Shown piece by piece: positions 1-12,862 of a stretch of DNA of 64,000 bases (positions within the stretch are counted from its first letter, which is position 1; every line of letters starts with the position of its first letter). Location of the stretch: positions 4,897,754-4,961,753 of the forward strand of contig NW_020825706.1 in assembly GCF_003286085.1 (NCBI RefSeq), written 5' to 3'. Position numbers and translations under genes: made by a program. Below the pieces are notes generated by a model. The model was not told where the DNA came from. It saw nothing but the letters and a program-made list of their open reading frames with translations, and did no database searches. This DNA comes from Drosophila persimilis (Eukaryota; Arthropoda; Insecta; Diptera; Drosophilidae).

Positions 1-139
1 ACTTGCTGCACCAACCGTCGGGCCTCTTTATTCTGTAGCAACCTGCCCGTTGTTGGCTTCTACTGCCACCTTTGCTGTGGCCAGAAGATTGTAACTATTG
101 TTACTTGCTGCACCAACCGTCGGGCCTCTTTATTCTGTA
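1..139. repeat. Scrambled short direct repeat at the array edge
   Basis: The 38 bases at 1-38 recur at about 102-139. Between them, bases 39-101 come from the end of the protease block that lies just upstream of this sequence in the other units. In copies 2-5 the order is protease end, then this 38-base stretch, once. Here the stretch is repeated on both sides, so the left edge is a local rearrangement or duplication breakpoint. Confidence 0.75.
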
Positions 140-1877
140 GCTGCCCCTGATGCTGTTTCCAAATGTAGCATCGTGTTGTGCTTCTTGTCACACTTGAAGC
201 AGTTTCGACCAGGGCATGCGTTTGTTTTGTGATTTGTTCTAAAACAATTAACGCACATTTTTTGTTTTTATACCCAATTTAGTCGTTCTGATGGAGATTT
301 GTAGCGAAATTCTTTGCATCCGTAGAGCCAATGGCTTGCTTTTTTGCAGAACGTGCATAAGGGTGCTCGCGTTCTCCCTGTGTTTGCTGATGCACATGTC
401 GTGCCTTTTGGCTCTCTCCTTGATTCTGGTGGCTTCTTACTGGTTCCTAAAACCCGAATTTTTTGCTCCAAGAACTGAAGCATCGTATCCAGCGCCTGAA
501 TGTTCTTTGAGCTTCCCAATGATTGCTCATACAAGGCCTTATTTGTTACATCTAGTTTGTTTCTGATAATGGCAATCAATATCGGATCCCATGTAGATAT
601 ATTGATGCCCAATCACTTTAGTGATGCAAGGGATTCTATGGTTGTTATATACAACTCTTTTAATGACTTGGGATCGTCATTAATTGTTTGGTGATTGAGG
701 AAGCGGTTCAGTACCGTGTTCGAAACATCTCTGGGATTGTTGTATGCGTCAACTAGTATTTCCCAAGCGGCTTCATAATTTTCTTCCTTTAGATCGATAT
801 GTCGAATCAATCTTTCTGCCTCGCCGGTAACGGTGGTTTTAACCGTAGGCATGTTGGTCGCATGCACCATGCATGAGAAAAAATCGAAGAACTGGGTCCA
901 TTTTAATAGATCCCTATCAAACTTTGGGATGCTGATGCGTGGAAGATGCACGTTATCTGTGTTTGGTGTGGCTGATTTTGCCAATGCTCTTTGGACCTTA
1001 CTTTCCAGTGTTAGATAGGATTCCATGTCATATCCTCCTTCCACTGGGTCCTCATATTCCTCATGAATTGTGAAGTGGACTTCCTGCGCTTGAGACCATA
1101 GTGATTTTATCAAATCACTTGATGTGCGTCCTTCCGCCTCTGAAAGTTGTTCCAGATTGCGTTTAACGGACTCTACTATGGACTTTTGTCGGCGAATAGT
1201 GAAAGCAGTTTGCTGTAATCCTTCGAGGGCTGCTGGATCAGACCGCTTTCTTTGGGATCTACTGGAGGATACTCATGCTTTTCTTTAAAGACGATTTGAC
1301 GTTCCCCACGAGCACTAGACGTCTGTGATAGCTTATCCATGCATTGGGTAAAGATCGTAATGTGTTGCTTACATGTTGTACGTAAGTCTTCACGGAATTT
1401 TACGTATTCATCCGTTTTGTCTGTATCGCGAAGTTTGGAGTCGTTTTTGTTGAAGCGATTCCACGCATTTTCGAGTGCTGATATTTTGGCTTGAAAATAA
1501 GAGTCCGTTTGCTTTCGTTCTTGGGAATCTTTTTTAAAGTTCCGAATTCGCCTCGATATTTCCTCACCAATCTCTTGCTGCACATCCATTGCCATTGTAG
1601 CGGCAGCTTGCTTTGAAGCTGGATACGCTCCGAACGCAACCGTTGTTGGTCAGAAAGGTAATAGTACAGGTGATGTGTTGGATGGAGGGATTTGTGCTGT
1701 TTCCAATTTATGGAACGCACGTAACAACAAAAATTTATTACCTTGGTGGTAATCGAATTCTATAGCTGTTTTTCTGTTGGCTGATAAACTGAATATGTCA
1801 GATTTGCTAAAGTGATACTTATTGGTAGGAGATGCTACCCTAAGTGTATGGCCTGATGCCAAATTTTTATTGAAGAT
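1..1877 (-). pseudogene. BEL gag/leader block, copy 1 (broken)
   Basis: Read on the minus strand this is the gag of a BEL/Pao element. A gag N-terminus (about 1590-1176) is followed by the DUF1759-like central gag region (1113-613, with the motif PKFDRDLLKWTQFFD) and a C-terminal gag part (612-268) with a cysteine knuckle CTFCKKASHWLYGC. A 1-base loss near 1197 shifts frame between the first two parts, and an 18-bp deletion removes six codons near 838. The leader upstream of gag lacks a 65-bp stretch present in copies 2, 4 and 5. No protease domain remains because the window starts in a scrambled junction. It cannot make a full Gag. Confidence 0.85.
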
Positions 1878-3870
1878 CGTGACTGCCACACGAAGACGTC
1901 TTTAAGTTCCAAATTGACACGTCAGTTATGGGTCTCCGAGAACGGAAGGGACAGAACGGAACATATTATCGGTGACATCAAAGCTGTTTGACCCCCTTGG
2001 CTTGTTAAGTCCTTTAGTAATTAAGGGAAAGATCCTACTGCAGGAGCTTTGGTTTAACAAGCTAGATTGGGATGAGTCAATTCCAATGAACTTGGAAACA
2101 GCATGGAACTTATTAAAAGAATCCTTGGGTCAGTTTGAGAAGATTACCATACCTCGATTTGTGCATACTGACCCCATGTCACCGATTCAAGTACATGCCT
2201 TTGCCGACGCATCCATGAGAGCTTATGGAGCCTGCGTCTATATCCGTAGAAAGACTGCAAAAGGTTTCAAGGTCTCCTTGTTGACTGCAAAGTCGAAAGT
2301 AGCGCCACTCAAGACGAAAACGCTCCCAAGGCTTGAGTTATGTGCCGCTCACCTTCTAGCAGACCTTTGTCACCGAATCAAATCACTGCTCAAGGTTCCA
2401 ATTGAGAAAATGATATTCTGGTCAGATTCAGAAGTTACTCTTCATTGGATCAGATCCCACCCTTTGTCGTTGTCAACATTCGTTGCGAACCGAGTAGCGG
2501 AGATTCAAGAGTGGTCAAGTGAAGCTACGTGGCGGCATGTGCCAACAAAACAGAACCCAGCAGACATAGTTTCGAGAGGTTGTGACGTAGAGGAAATCGT
2601 GCAGTCGATCTGGTTTGGTGGACCAGAGTTCTTAAAGTTGGAAGAAGGGAGCTGGCCCAGAAATCCACACTTCGAGCTTTCCGAAGAACAGCTACAGATG
2701 GAAAGTCGGAAGAAATCGGTAAGACTGACCGTCGCGGCCAAGCCAAATTATTTAGTGGATGTAATCGAGGGATACTCGTCACACCTCAAACTGCTAAGAG
2801 TGTTCGTTTTCGTGTTCCGCTTCATCCGAAAATGCAAAGACAAAAGTCTCAACTTTGGAAAAATTCCGCCATCCGTAGAATACGACGAGGCGTTTCTAAA
2901 AATAGTCGAAATAACACAGAAAAATGAGTCTCAAGAAGATATTGAAAGGGTTCGTAAAGGCACCAAGTTAGGCCCCAGTCTTCAGCGCTTGAATCCCTTC
3001 ATCCATGAAGAGGCTGGGACATGGTGCTCTTTTTCGTTGTTGCGAGTTGGGGGCGACTAGTTAACGCTCCTATGTCATATAATGCCAAGTTTCACTTTTT
3101 ATTGATAAAACGCTCGCAGTTTGTGCAGACATACGTTCGCTATCTGCATCAAACGAATTTTCATGCCGGCCCACGAGCACTCGTGAGTATCCTTAGACAG
3201 CGCATTTGGATAGTGAATGGATAGTGGACGCGATACGCGAATTTGCGTCAAGAAGCGGGTGCGAGTTTGCTTTCATACCGCCTCGAGCACCGCACAAGGC
3301 CGGTGTGAAGTCTGCCAAGGGCCTACTCCTACGGGCAGTCGGAAGCGCTCTCCTCACCGCAGAGGAGCTGGAGATCGTGCTGGTCGGGATCGAGGCGGTA
3401 CTCAATTCGCGCCCGCTAGCACCCCTAAGCCCAGACCCAAGCGACGGAGACGCGCTGACTCCCGGGCACCTGCTGACAGGCGGGCCGCTCATCGCACCCT
3501 CAACACCCAGGACCCCGGACCAGGAGGTTCTGAGCTGCTTAAAGCGATGGCGGCTTGTCTCGTCAGCCAGGCAAATGTTCTGGCAGCGATGGTCCCGAGA
3601 AAATGTGCTGGGATTGAAAATAAGATGCAAGTGGCACCAGGAGGAACCAAACATAAAGGAAGGCGACCTCGTAATCGTCGCCGAGGACAACATGCACCCT
3701 CAACAGTGGCTCCTCGGAAGGGTGGTCGGAACAACCGCCGGGCAGGACGGAAGGGTCAGAGTGGTCGACCTAAGGACGAGCAGCGGAGCCACGTTCAGGA
3801 GGCCAATCCACAAGTTGGCGCTTCTGCCACTGGTTTGAAGCCTTCCAGGCCTTCAACGGGGCCGGTGTAG
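1878..3870 (+). pseudogene. BEL pol 3' half, copy 1 (RNase H-like and partial integrase)
   Basis: Encodes the region after RT in BEL/Pao polyproteins. It starts near FDPLGLLSPLVIKGK, continues through FADAS and FWSDSE (the RNase H-like stretch annotated as Peptidase_A17 in Pfam) and then the integrase. A 12-bp difference near 1930 puts the upstream codons out of frame. A lost G in a G-run near 3050 shifts frame again. About 400 bp of integrase is deleted at 3220, taking the zinc-binding part and the first two acidic residues. The integrase tail is readable at 3206-3838. Dead copy. Confidence 0.88.
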
Positions 3871-6006
3871 ATGGTTGATCAGCTATTATCTGTGGTAATA
3901 CGAAAGCTTCAATTCTTTGCGTAAAACCATTGTGAAGGGATTTTATGAGCACATTTACTCGTGCTCTGCTGGTCTTTGATTGACCTCCAATTCCTTCGAT
4001 CCGTAGTGTTGTGTCTTTTAGTTTGAGTGACAACATTGATGCCATTCGTTCGGAGATCAAGTTTATCTGTGATCCTGAATCTAGCAGTGCTCTGAAATTA
4101 GCAACCTGCACGTTGTTGGCTTCTACTGCCACCTTTGCTGTGGCCAGAAGATTGTAACTATTGTTACTTGCTGCACCAACCGTCGGGCCTCTTTATTCTG
4201 TAGCTGCGCCTGATGCTGTTTCCAAATGTAGCATCGTGTTGTGCTTCTTGTCACACTTGAAGCAGTTTCGACCAGGGCATGCGTTTGTTTTGTGATTTGT
4301 TCTAAAACAATTAACGCACATTTTTTGTTTTTATACCCAATTTAGTCGTTCTGATGGAGATTTGTAGCGAAATTCTTTGCATCCGTAGAGCCAATGGCTT
4401 GCTTTTTTGCAGAATGTGCATAAGGGTGCTCGCGTTCTCCCTATGTTTGCTGATGCACATGTCGTGCCTTTTGGCTCTCTCCTTGATGCTGGTGGCTTCT
4501 TACTGGTTCCTAAAACCCGAATTTTTTGCTCCAAGAACTGAAGCATCGTATCCAGCGCCTGAATGTTCTTTGAGCTTCCCAATGATTGCTCATACAAGGC
4601 CTTATTTGTTACATCCAGTTTGTTTCTGATAATGGCAATCAATATCGGATCCCATGTAGATATATTGATGCCCAATCACTTTAGTGATGCAAGGGATTCT
4701 ATGGTTGTTATATACAACTCTTTTAATGACTTGGGATCGTCATTAATTGTTTGGTGATTGAGGAAGCGGTTCAGTACCGTGTTCGAAACATCTCTGGGAT
4801 TGTTGTATGCGTCAACTAGTATTTCCCAAGCGGCTTCAAATTTTTCATCCTTTAGATCGATATGTCGAATCAATCTTTCTGCCTCGCCGGTAACGGTGGT
4901 TTTAACCGTAGGCATGTTGGTCTCATGCACCATGCATGAGAAAAGATCGAAGAACTGGGTCCATTTTAATAGATCCCTATCAAACTTTGGGATGCTGATG
5001 CGTGGAAGATGCACGTTATCCGTGTTTGGTGTGGCTGATTTTGCCAATGCTCTTTGGACCTTACTTTCCAGTGTTAGGTAGGATTCCATGTCATATCCTC
5101 CTTCCACTGGGTCCTCATATTCCTCATGAATTGTGAAGTGGACTTCCTGCGCTTGAGACCATAGTGATTTTATCAAATCACTTGATGTGCGTCCTTCCGC
5201 CTCTGAAAGTTGTTCCAGATTGCGTTTAACGGACTCTACTATGGACTTTTGTCGGCGAATAGTGAAAGCAGTTTGCTGTAATCCTTCGAGGGCTGCTATA
5301 TCAAACCGCTTTCTTTGGGATCTACTGGAGGATACTCATGCTTTTCTTTAAAGACGATTTGACGTTCCCCACGAGCACTAGACGTCTGTGATAGCTTATC
5401 CATGCATTCGGTAAAGATAGTAATGTGTTGCTTACATGTTGTACGTAAGTCTTCACGGAATTTTACGTATTCATCCGTTTTGTCTGTATCGCGAAGTTTG
5501 GAGTCGTTTTTGTTGAAGCGATTCCACGCATTTTCGAGTGCTGATATTTTGGCTTGAAAATAAGAGTCCATTTGCTTTCGTTCTTGGGAATCTTTTTTAA
5601 AGTTCCGAATTCGCCTCGATATTTCCTCACCAATCTCTTGCTGCACATCCATTGCCATTGTAGCGGCAGCTTCTGCCTCCATATGTGTATCCATTCTATC
5701 TGTTTGTACTTTTTGACCCGTTGGGAGTGTTTTATTTGCTTTGAAGCTGGATACGCTCCGAATCGCAACCGTTGTTGGTCAGAAAGGTAATAGTACAGGT
5801 GATGTGTTGGATGGAGGGATTTGTGCTGTTTCCAATTTATGGAACGCACGTAACAACAAAAATTGATTACCTTGGTGGTAATCGAATTCTATAGCTGTTT
5901 TTCTGTTGGCTGATAACCTGAATATGTCAGATTTGCCAAAGTGATACTTATTGGTAGGAGATGCTACCCTAAGTGTATGGCCTGATGCCAAATTTTTATT
6001 GAAGAT
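3871..6006 (-). pseudogene. BEL leader-gag-protease block, copy 2 (broken)
   Basis: On the minus strand the order is leader (about 6006-5700), gag N-terminus starting at 5694, central gag (5176-4676), C-terminal gag with the CTFCKKASHWLYGC knuckle (4675-4331), and a retropepsin-like protease (4132-3870) with the active-site motif LLDSGSQINLIS. The protease stops being recognisable after LPQIIADQP, where the sequence runs into the inverted end of the + strand pol. Gag has the same 1-base frameshift and 18-bp deletion as copies 1 and 3, plus an early stop at about 5296. This copy keeps the 65-bp leader stretch. Confidence 0.85.
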
Positions 6007-8397
6007 CGTGACTGCCACACGAAGACGTCTTTAAGTTCCAAATTGACACGTCAGTTATGGGTCTCCGAGAACGGAAGGGACAGAACGGAACATATTATCG
6101 GTGACATCAAAGCTGTTTGACCCCCTTGGCTTGTTAAGTCCTTTAGTAATTAAGGGAAAGATCCTACTGCACGAGCTTTGGTTTAACAAGCTAGATTGGG
6201 ATGAGTCAATTCCAATGAACTTGGAAACAGCATGGAACTTATTAAAAGAATCCTTGGGTCAGTTTGAGAAGATTACCATACCTCGATTTGTGCATACTGA
6301 CCCCATGTCACCGATTCAAGTACATGCCTTTGCCGACGCATCCATGAGAGCTTATGGAGCCTGCGTCTATATCCGTAGAAAGACTCCAAAAGGTTTCAAG
6401 GTCTCCTTGTTGACTGCAAAGTCGAAAGTAGCGCCACTCAAGACGAAAACGCTCCCAAGGCTTGAGTTATGTGCCGCTCACCTTCTAGCAGACCTTTGTC
6501 ACCGAATCAAATCACTGCTCAAGGTTCCAATTGAGAAAATGATATTCTGGTCAGATTCAGAAGTTACTCTTCATTGGATCAGATCCCACTCTTTGTCGTT
6601 GTCAACATTCGTTGCGAACCGAGTAGCGGAGATTCAAGAGTGGTCAAGTGAAGCTACGTGGCGGCATGTGCCAACAAAACAGAACCCAGCAGACATAGTT
6701 TCGAGAGGTTGTGACGTAGAGGAAATCGTGCAGTCGATCTGGTTTGGTGGACCAGAGTTCTTAAAGTTGGAAGAAGGGAGCTGGCCCAGAAATCCACACT
6801 TCGAGCTTTCCGAAGAACAGCTACCGATGGAAAGTCGGAAGAAATCGGTAAGACTGACCGTCGCGGCCAAGCCAAATTATTTAGTGGATGTAATCGAGGG
6901 ATACTCGTCACACCTCAAACTGCTAAGAGTGTTCGTTTTCGTGTTCCGCTTCATCCGAAAATGCAAAGACAAAAGTCTCAACTTTGGAAAAATTCCGCCA
7001 TCCGTAGAATACGACGAGGCGTTTCTAAAAATAGTCGAAATAACACAGAAAAATGAGTCTCAAGAAGATATTGAAAGGGTTCGTAAAGGCACCAAGTTAG
7101 GCCCCAGTCTTCAGCGCTTGAATCCCTTCATCCATGAAGAGGCTGGGACATGGTGCTCTTTTTCGTTGTTGCGAGTTGGGGGGCGACTAGTTAACGCTCC
7201 TATGTCATATAATGCCAAGTTTCCCTTTTTATTGACAAAACGCTCGCAGTTTGTGCAGACATACGTTCGCTATCTGCATCAAACGAATTTTCATGCCGGC
7301 CCACGAGCACTCGTGAGTATCCTTAGACAGCGCATTTGGATAGTGAATGCTCAGGCGGTCTGCAGGGCGACAGTTAGGTCGTGTATTCGTTGCTTTAAAT
7401 GCAAGCCGCTACTCCAGACCCAAATGATGGGCAACTTACCTGCAGACCGGCTCCGTGCTCTCCGCCCATTTTCAGTAGGTGGCGTTGATTTTTGTGGCCC
7501 AGTCTATACGACTCTGAAAATTCGTGGAAGGCCCCCTTATAAGTCCTACATAGCGTTATTTGTCTGTTTTGCGTCCAAGGCGGTTAATTTAGAAATTGTC
7601 TCCGATTTGACGACTAATTCCTTCTTGTTGGCATTCCAAAGGTTCGTCGGTCGTCGAGGATGTCCGCAACGCGTGAACTGCGACAACGCGACAAATTTCG
7701 TCGGAGCAAGTCGCCACTTCAGCGAACTGCGGAGGATGATAGAGGCGGAAGCGGACGCGATACGCGAATTTGCGTCAAGAAGCGGGTGCGAGTTTGCTTT
7801 CATACCGCCTCGAGTACCGCACAAGGCCGGTGTGAAGTCTGCCAAGGGCCTACTCCTACGGGCAGTCGGAAGCGCTCTCCTCACCGCAGAGGAGCTGGAG
7901 ATCGTGCTGTTCGTGATCGAGGCGGTACTCAACTCGCGCCCGCTAGCACCCCTAAGCCCAGACCCAAGCGACGGAGACGCGCTGACTCCCGGGCACCTGC
8001 TGACAGGCGGGCCGCTCATCGCACCCTCAACACCCAGGACCCCGGACCAGGAGGTTTTGAGCTGCTTAAAGCGATGGCGGCTTGTCTCGTCAGCCAGGCA
8101 AATGTTCTGGCAGCGATGGTCCCGGGAGTATGTGCTGGGATTGAAAATAAGATGCAAGTGGCACCAGGGGGAACCAAACATAAAGGAAGGCGACCTCGTA
8201 ATCGTCGCCGAGGACAACATGCACCCTCAACAGTGGCTCCTCGGAAGGGTGGTCGGAACAACCGCCGGGCAGGACGGAAGGGTCAGAGTGGTCGACCTAA
8301 GGACGAGCAGCGGAGCCACGTTCAGGAGGCCAATCCACAAGTTGGCGCTTCTGCCACTGGTTTGAAGCCTTCCAGGCCTTCAACGGGGCCGGTGTAG
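6007..8397 (+). pseudogene. BEL pol 3' half, copy 2 (long ORF, integrase lacks Glu)
   Basis: A 754-codon open frame (6101-8365) covers the RNase H-like region (FADAS, FWSDSE), the H-H-C-C zinc region (CIRCFKC) and the integrase core with its first two acidic residues (VDFCGP and CDNATNFVG). The third catalytic residue normally lies in a short FGGLWE-type motif after PPR.PH. Here PH is followed directly by KAGVKSAKG, so the glutamate and its neighbours are missing. Upstream of 6101 a small insertion near 6060 breaks the frame. There is no RT, LTR or promoter, so expression is not expected. Confidence 0.88.
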
Positions 8398-10467
8398 CTG
8401 GTTGATCAGCTATTATCTGTGGTAATACGAAAGCTTCAATTCTTTGCGTAAAACCATTGTGAAGGGATTTCATGAGCACATTTACTCGTGCTCTGCTGGT
8501 CTTTGATTGACCTCCAATTCCTTCGATCCGTAGTGTTGTGTCTTTTAGTTTGAGTGACAACATTGATGCCATTCGTTCAGAGATCAAGTTTATCTGTGAT
8601 CCTGAATCTAGCAGTGCTCTGAAATTAGCAAGCTGCCCGTTGTTGGCTTCTACTGCCACCTTTGCTGTGGCCAGAAGATTGTAACTATTGTTACTTGCTG
8701 CACCAACCGTCGGGCCTCTTTATTCTGTAGCTGCGCCTGATGCTGTTTCCAAATGTAGCATCGTGTTGTGCTTCTTGTCACACTTGAAGCAGTTTCGACC
8801 AGGGCATGCGTTTGTTTTGTGATTTGTTCTAAAACAATTAACGCACATTTTTTGTTTTTATACCAAATTTAGTCGTTTTGATGGAGATTTGGAGCGAAAT
8901 TCTTTGCATCCGTAGAGCCAATGGCTTGCTTTTTTGCAGAACGTGCATAAGGGTGCTCGCGTTCTCCCTGTGTTTGCTGATGCACATGTCGTGCCTTTTG
9001 GCTCTCTCCTTGATTCTGGTGGCTTCTTACTGGTTCCTAAAACCCGAATTTTTTGCTCCAAGAACTGAAGCATCGTATCCAGCGCCTGAATGTTCTTTGA
9101 GCTTCCCAATGATTGCTCATACAAGGCCTTATTTGTTACATCCAGTTTGTTTCTGATAATGGCAATCAATATCGGATCCCATGTAGATATATTGATGCCC
9201 AATCACTTTAGTGATGCAAGGGATTCTATGGTTGTTATATACAACTCTTTTAATGACTTGGGATCGTCATTAATTGTTTGGTGATTGAGGAAGCGGTTCA
9301 GTACCGTGTTCGAAACATCTCTGGGATTGTTGTATGCGTCAACTAGTATTTCCCAAGCGGCTTCATAATTTTCTTCCTTTAGATCGATATGTCGAATCAA
9401 TCTTTCTGCCTCGCCGGTAACGGTGGTTTTAACCGTAGGCATGTTGGTCGCATGCACCATGCATGAGAAAAGATCGAAGAACTGGGTCCATTTTAATAGA
9501 TCCCTATCAAACTTTGGGATGCTGATGCGTGGAAGATGCACGTTATCCGTGTTTGGTGTGGCTGATTTTGCCAATGCTCTTTGGACCTTACTTTCCAGTG
9601 TTAGGTAGGATTCCATGTCATATCCTCCTTCCACTGGGTCCTCATATTCCTCATGAATTGTGAAGTGGACTTCCTGCGCTTGAGACCATAGTGATTTTAT
9701 CAAATCACTTGATGTGCGTCCTTCCGCCTCTGAAAGTTGTTCCAGATTGCGTTTAACGGACTCTACTATGGACTTTTGTCGGCGAATAGTGAAAGCAGTT
9801 TGCTGTAATCCTTCGAGGGCGAGGGATCAGACCGCTTTCTTTGGGATCTACTGAAGGATACTCATGCTTTTCTTTAAAGACGATTTGACGTTCCCCACGA
9901 GCACTAGACCTCTGTGATAGCTTATCCATGCATTCGGTAAAGATCGTAATGTGTTGCTTACATGTTGTACGTAAGTCTTCACGGAATTTTACCTATTCAT
10001 CCGTTTTGTCTGTATCGCGAAGTTTGGAGTCGTTTTTGTTGAAGCGATTCCACGCATTTTCGAGTGCTGATATTTTGGCTTGAAAATAAGAGTCCGTTTG
10101 CTTTCGTTCTTGGGAATCTTTTTTAAAGTTCCGAATGCGCCTCGATATTTCCTCACCAATCTCTTGCTGCACATCCATTGCCATTGTAGCGGCAGCTTGC
10201 TTTGAAGCTGGATACGCTCCGAATCGCAACCGTTGTTGGTCAGAAAGGTAATAGTACAGGTGATGTGTTGGATGGAGGGATTTGTGCTGTTTCCAATTTA
10301 TGGAACGCACGTAACAACAAAAATTGATTACCTTGGTGGTAATCGAATTCTATAGCTGTTTTTCTGTTGGCTGATAACCTGAATATGTCAGATTTGCCAA
10401 AGTGATACTTATTGGTAGGAGATGCTACCCTAAGTGTATGGCCTGATGCCAAATTTTTATTGAAGAT
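8398..10467 (-). pseudogene. BEL leader-gag-protease block, copy 3 (broken)
   Basis: Same domains as copy 2 on the minus strand: leader, gag N-terminus (about 10174-9830), central gag (9703-9203), knuckle-bearing gag end (9202-8858) and protease (8659-8398, motif LLDSGSQINLIS). It shares with copy 1 the missing 65-bp leader stretch and several point differences, and with copies 1 and 2 the gag frameshift and 18-bp deletion. An extra stop lies near 9991 and a further small deletion near 9820. Not translatable as one protein. Confidence 0.85.
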
Positions 10468-12862
10468 CGTGACTGCCACACGAAGACGTCTTTAAGTTCC
10501 AAATTGACACGTCAGTTATGGGTCTCCGAGAACGGAAGGGACAGAACGGAACATATTATCGGTGACATCAAAGCTGTTTGACCCCCTTGGCTTGTTAAGT
10601 CCTTTAGTAATTAAGGGAAAGATCCTACTGCAGGAGCTTTGGTTTAACAAGCTAGATTGGGATGAGTCAATTCCAATGAGCTTGGAAACAGCATGGAACT
10701 TATTAAAAGAATCCTTGGGTCAGTTTGAGAAGATTACCATACCTCGATTTGTGCATACTGACCCCATGTCACCGATTCAAGTACATGCCTTTGCCGACGC
10801 ATCCATGAGAGCTTATGGAGCCTGCGTCTATATCCGTAGAAAGACTGCAAAAGGTTTCAAGGTCTCCTTGTTGACTGCAAAGTCGAAAGTAGCGCCACTC
10901 AAGACGAAAACGCTCCCAAGGCTTGAGTTATGTGCCGCTCACCTTCTAGCAGACCTTTGTCACCGAATCAAATCACTGCTCAAGGTTCCAATTGAGAAAA
11001 TGATATTCTGGTCAGATTCAGAAGTTACTCTTCATTGGATCAGATCCCACCCTTCGTCGTTGTCAACATTCGTTGCGAACCGAGTAGCGGAGATTCAAGA
11101 GTGGTCAAGTGAAGCTACGTGGCGACATGTGCCAACAAAACAGAACCCAGCAGACATAGTTTCGAGAGGTTGTGACGTAGAGGAAATCGTGCAGTCGATC
11201 TGGTTTGGTGGACCAGAGTTCTTAAAGTTGGAAGAAGGGAGCTGGCCCAGAAATCCACACTTCGAGCTTTCCGAAGAACAGCTACAGATGGAAAGTCGGA
11301 AGAAATCGGTAGGACTGACCGTCGCGGCCAAGCCAAATTATTTAGTGGATGTAATCGAGGGATACTCGTCACACCTCAAACTGCTAAGAGTGTTCGTTTT
11401 CGTGTTCCGCTTCATCCGAAAATGCAAAGACAAAAGTCTCAACTTTGGAAAAATTCCGCCATCCGTAGAATACGACGAGGCGTTTCTAAAAATAGTCGAA
11501 ATAACACAGAAAAATGAGTCTCAAGAAGATATTGAAAGGGTTCGTAAAGGCACCAAGTTAGGCCCCAGTCTTCAGCGCTTGAATCCCTTCATCCATGAAG
11601 AGGCTGGGACATGGTGCTCTTTTTCGTTGTTGCGAGTTGGGGGGCGACTAGTTAACGCTCCTATGTCATATAATGCCAAGTTTCCCTTTTTATTGACAAA
11701 ACGCTCGCAGTTTGTGCAGACATACGTTCGCTATCTGCATCAAACGAATTTTCATGCCGGCCCACGAGCACTCGTGAGTATCCTTAGACAGCGCATTTGG
11801 ATAGTGAATGCTCAGGCGGTCTGCAGGGCGACAGTTAGGTCGTGTATTCGTTGCTTTAAATGCAAGCCGCTACTCCAGACCCAAATGATGGGCAACTTAC
11901 CTGCAGACCGGCTCCGTGCTCTCCGCCCATTTTCAGTAGGTGGCGTTGATTTTTGTGGCCCAGTCTATACGACTCTCAAAATTCGTGGAAGGCCCCCTTA
12001 TAAGTCCTACATAGCGTTATTTGTCTGTTTTGCGTCCAAGGCGGTTAATTTAGAAATTGTCTCCGATTTGACGACTAATTCCTTCTTGTTGGCATTCCAA
12101 AGGTTCGTCGGTCGTCGAGGATGTCCGCAACGCGTGAACTGCGACAACGCGACAAATTTCGTCGGAGCAAGTCGCCACTTCAGCGAACTGCGGAGGAAGA
12201 TAGAGGCGGAAGCGGACGCGATACGCGAATTTGCGTCAAGAAGCGGGTGCGAGTTTGCTTTCATACCGCCTCGAGCACCGCACAAGGCCGGTGTGAAGTC
12301 TGCCAAGGGCCTACTCCTACGGGCAGTCTACGGGAAGCGCTCTCCTCACCTCAGAGGAGCTGGAGATCGTGCTGGTCGGGATCGAGGCGGTACTCAATTC
12401 GCGCCCGCTAGCACCCCTAAGCCCAGACCCAAGCGACGGAGACGCGCTGACTCCCGGGCACCTGCTGACAGGCGGGCCGCTCAACGCACCCTCAACACCC
12501 AGGACCCCGGACCAGGAGGTTCTGAGCTGCTTAAAGCGATGGCGGCTTGTCTCGTCACCCAGGCAAATGTTCTGGCAGCGATGGTCCCGAGAAAATGTGC
12601 TGGGATTGAAAATAAGATGCAAGTGGCACCAGGAGGAACCAAACATAAAGGAAGGCGACCTCGTAATCGTCGCCGAGGACAACATGCACCCTCAACAGTG
12701 GCTCCTCGGAAGGGTGGTCGGAACAACCGCCGGGCAGGACGGAAGGGTCAGAGTGGTCGACCTAAGGACGAGCAGCGGAGCCACGTTCAGGAGGCCAATC
12801 CACAAGTTGGCGCTTCTGCCACTGGTTTGAAGCCTTCCAGGCCTTCAACGGGGCCGGTGTAG
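10468..12862 (+). pseudogene. BEL pol 3' half, copy 3 (frameshifted integrase)
   Basis: Reads as copy 2 up to about 12330 (RNase H-like region, zinc region, first two integrase acidic residues, glutamate motif missing). A 4-base insertion near 12328 then throws the integrase C-terminus into another frame. The genuine C-terminal region continues at 12369-12830. The long open frame to 12862 reads an out-of-frame arginine-rich sequence and is not a real protein end. It shares codon differences with copy 1 (for example LVGIEAV and the REN context) rather than with its neighbour copy 2. Confidence 0.87.

Noticed and set aside
3217-3870. 217-codon Arg/Pro-rich frame overlapping the integrase tail
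   Set aside because: It is the +1 shadow of the integrase C-terminus. It recurs in every unit only because the DNA is repeated.
12331-12862. Continuation of the 766-codon pol frame in array copy 3
   Set aside because: After the 4-base insertion the frame reads an arginine-rich out-of-frame product; the same sequence occurs as a shadow frame in copies 1, 2 and 4.
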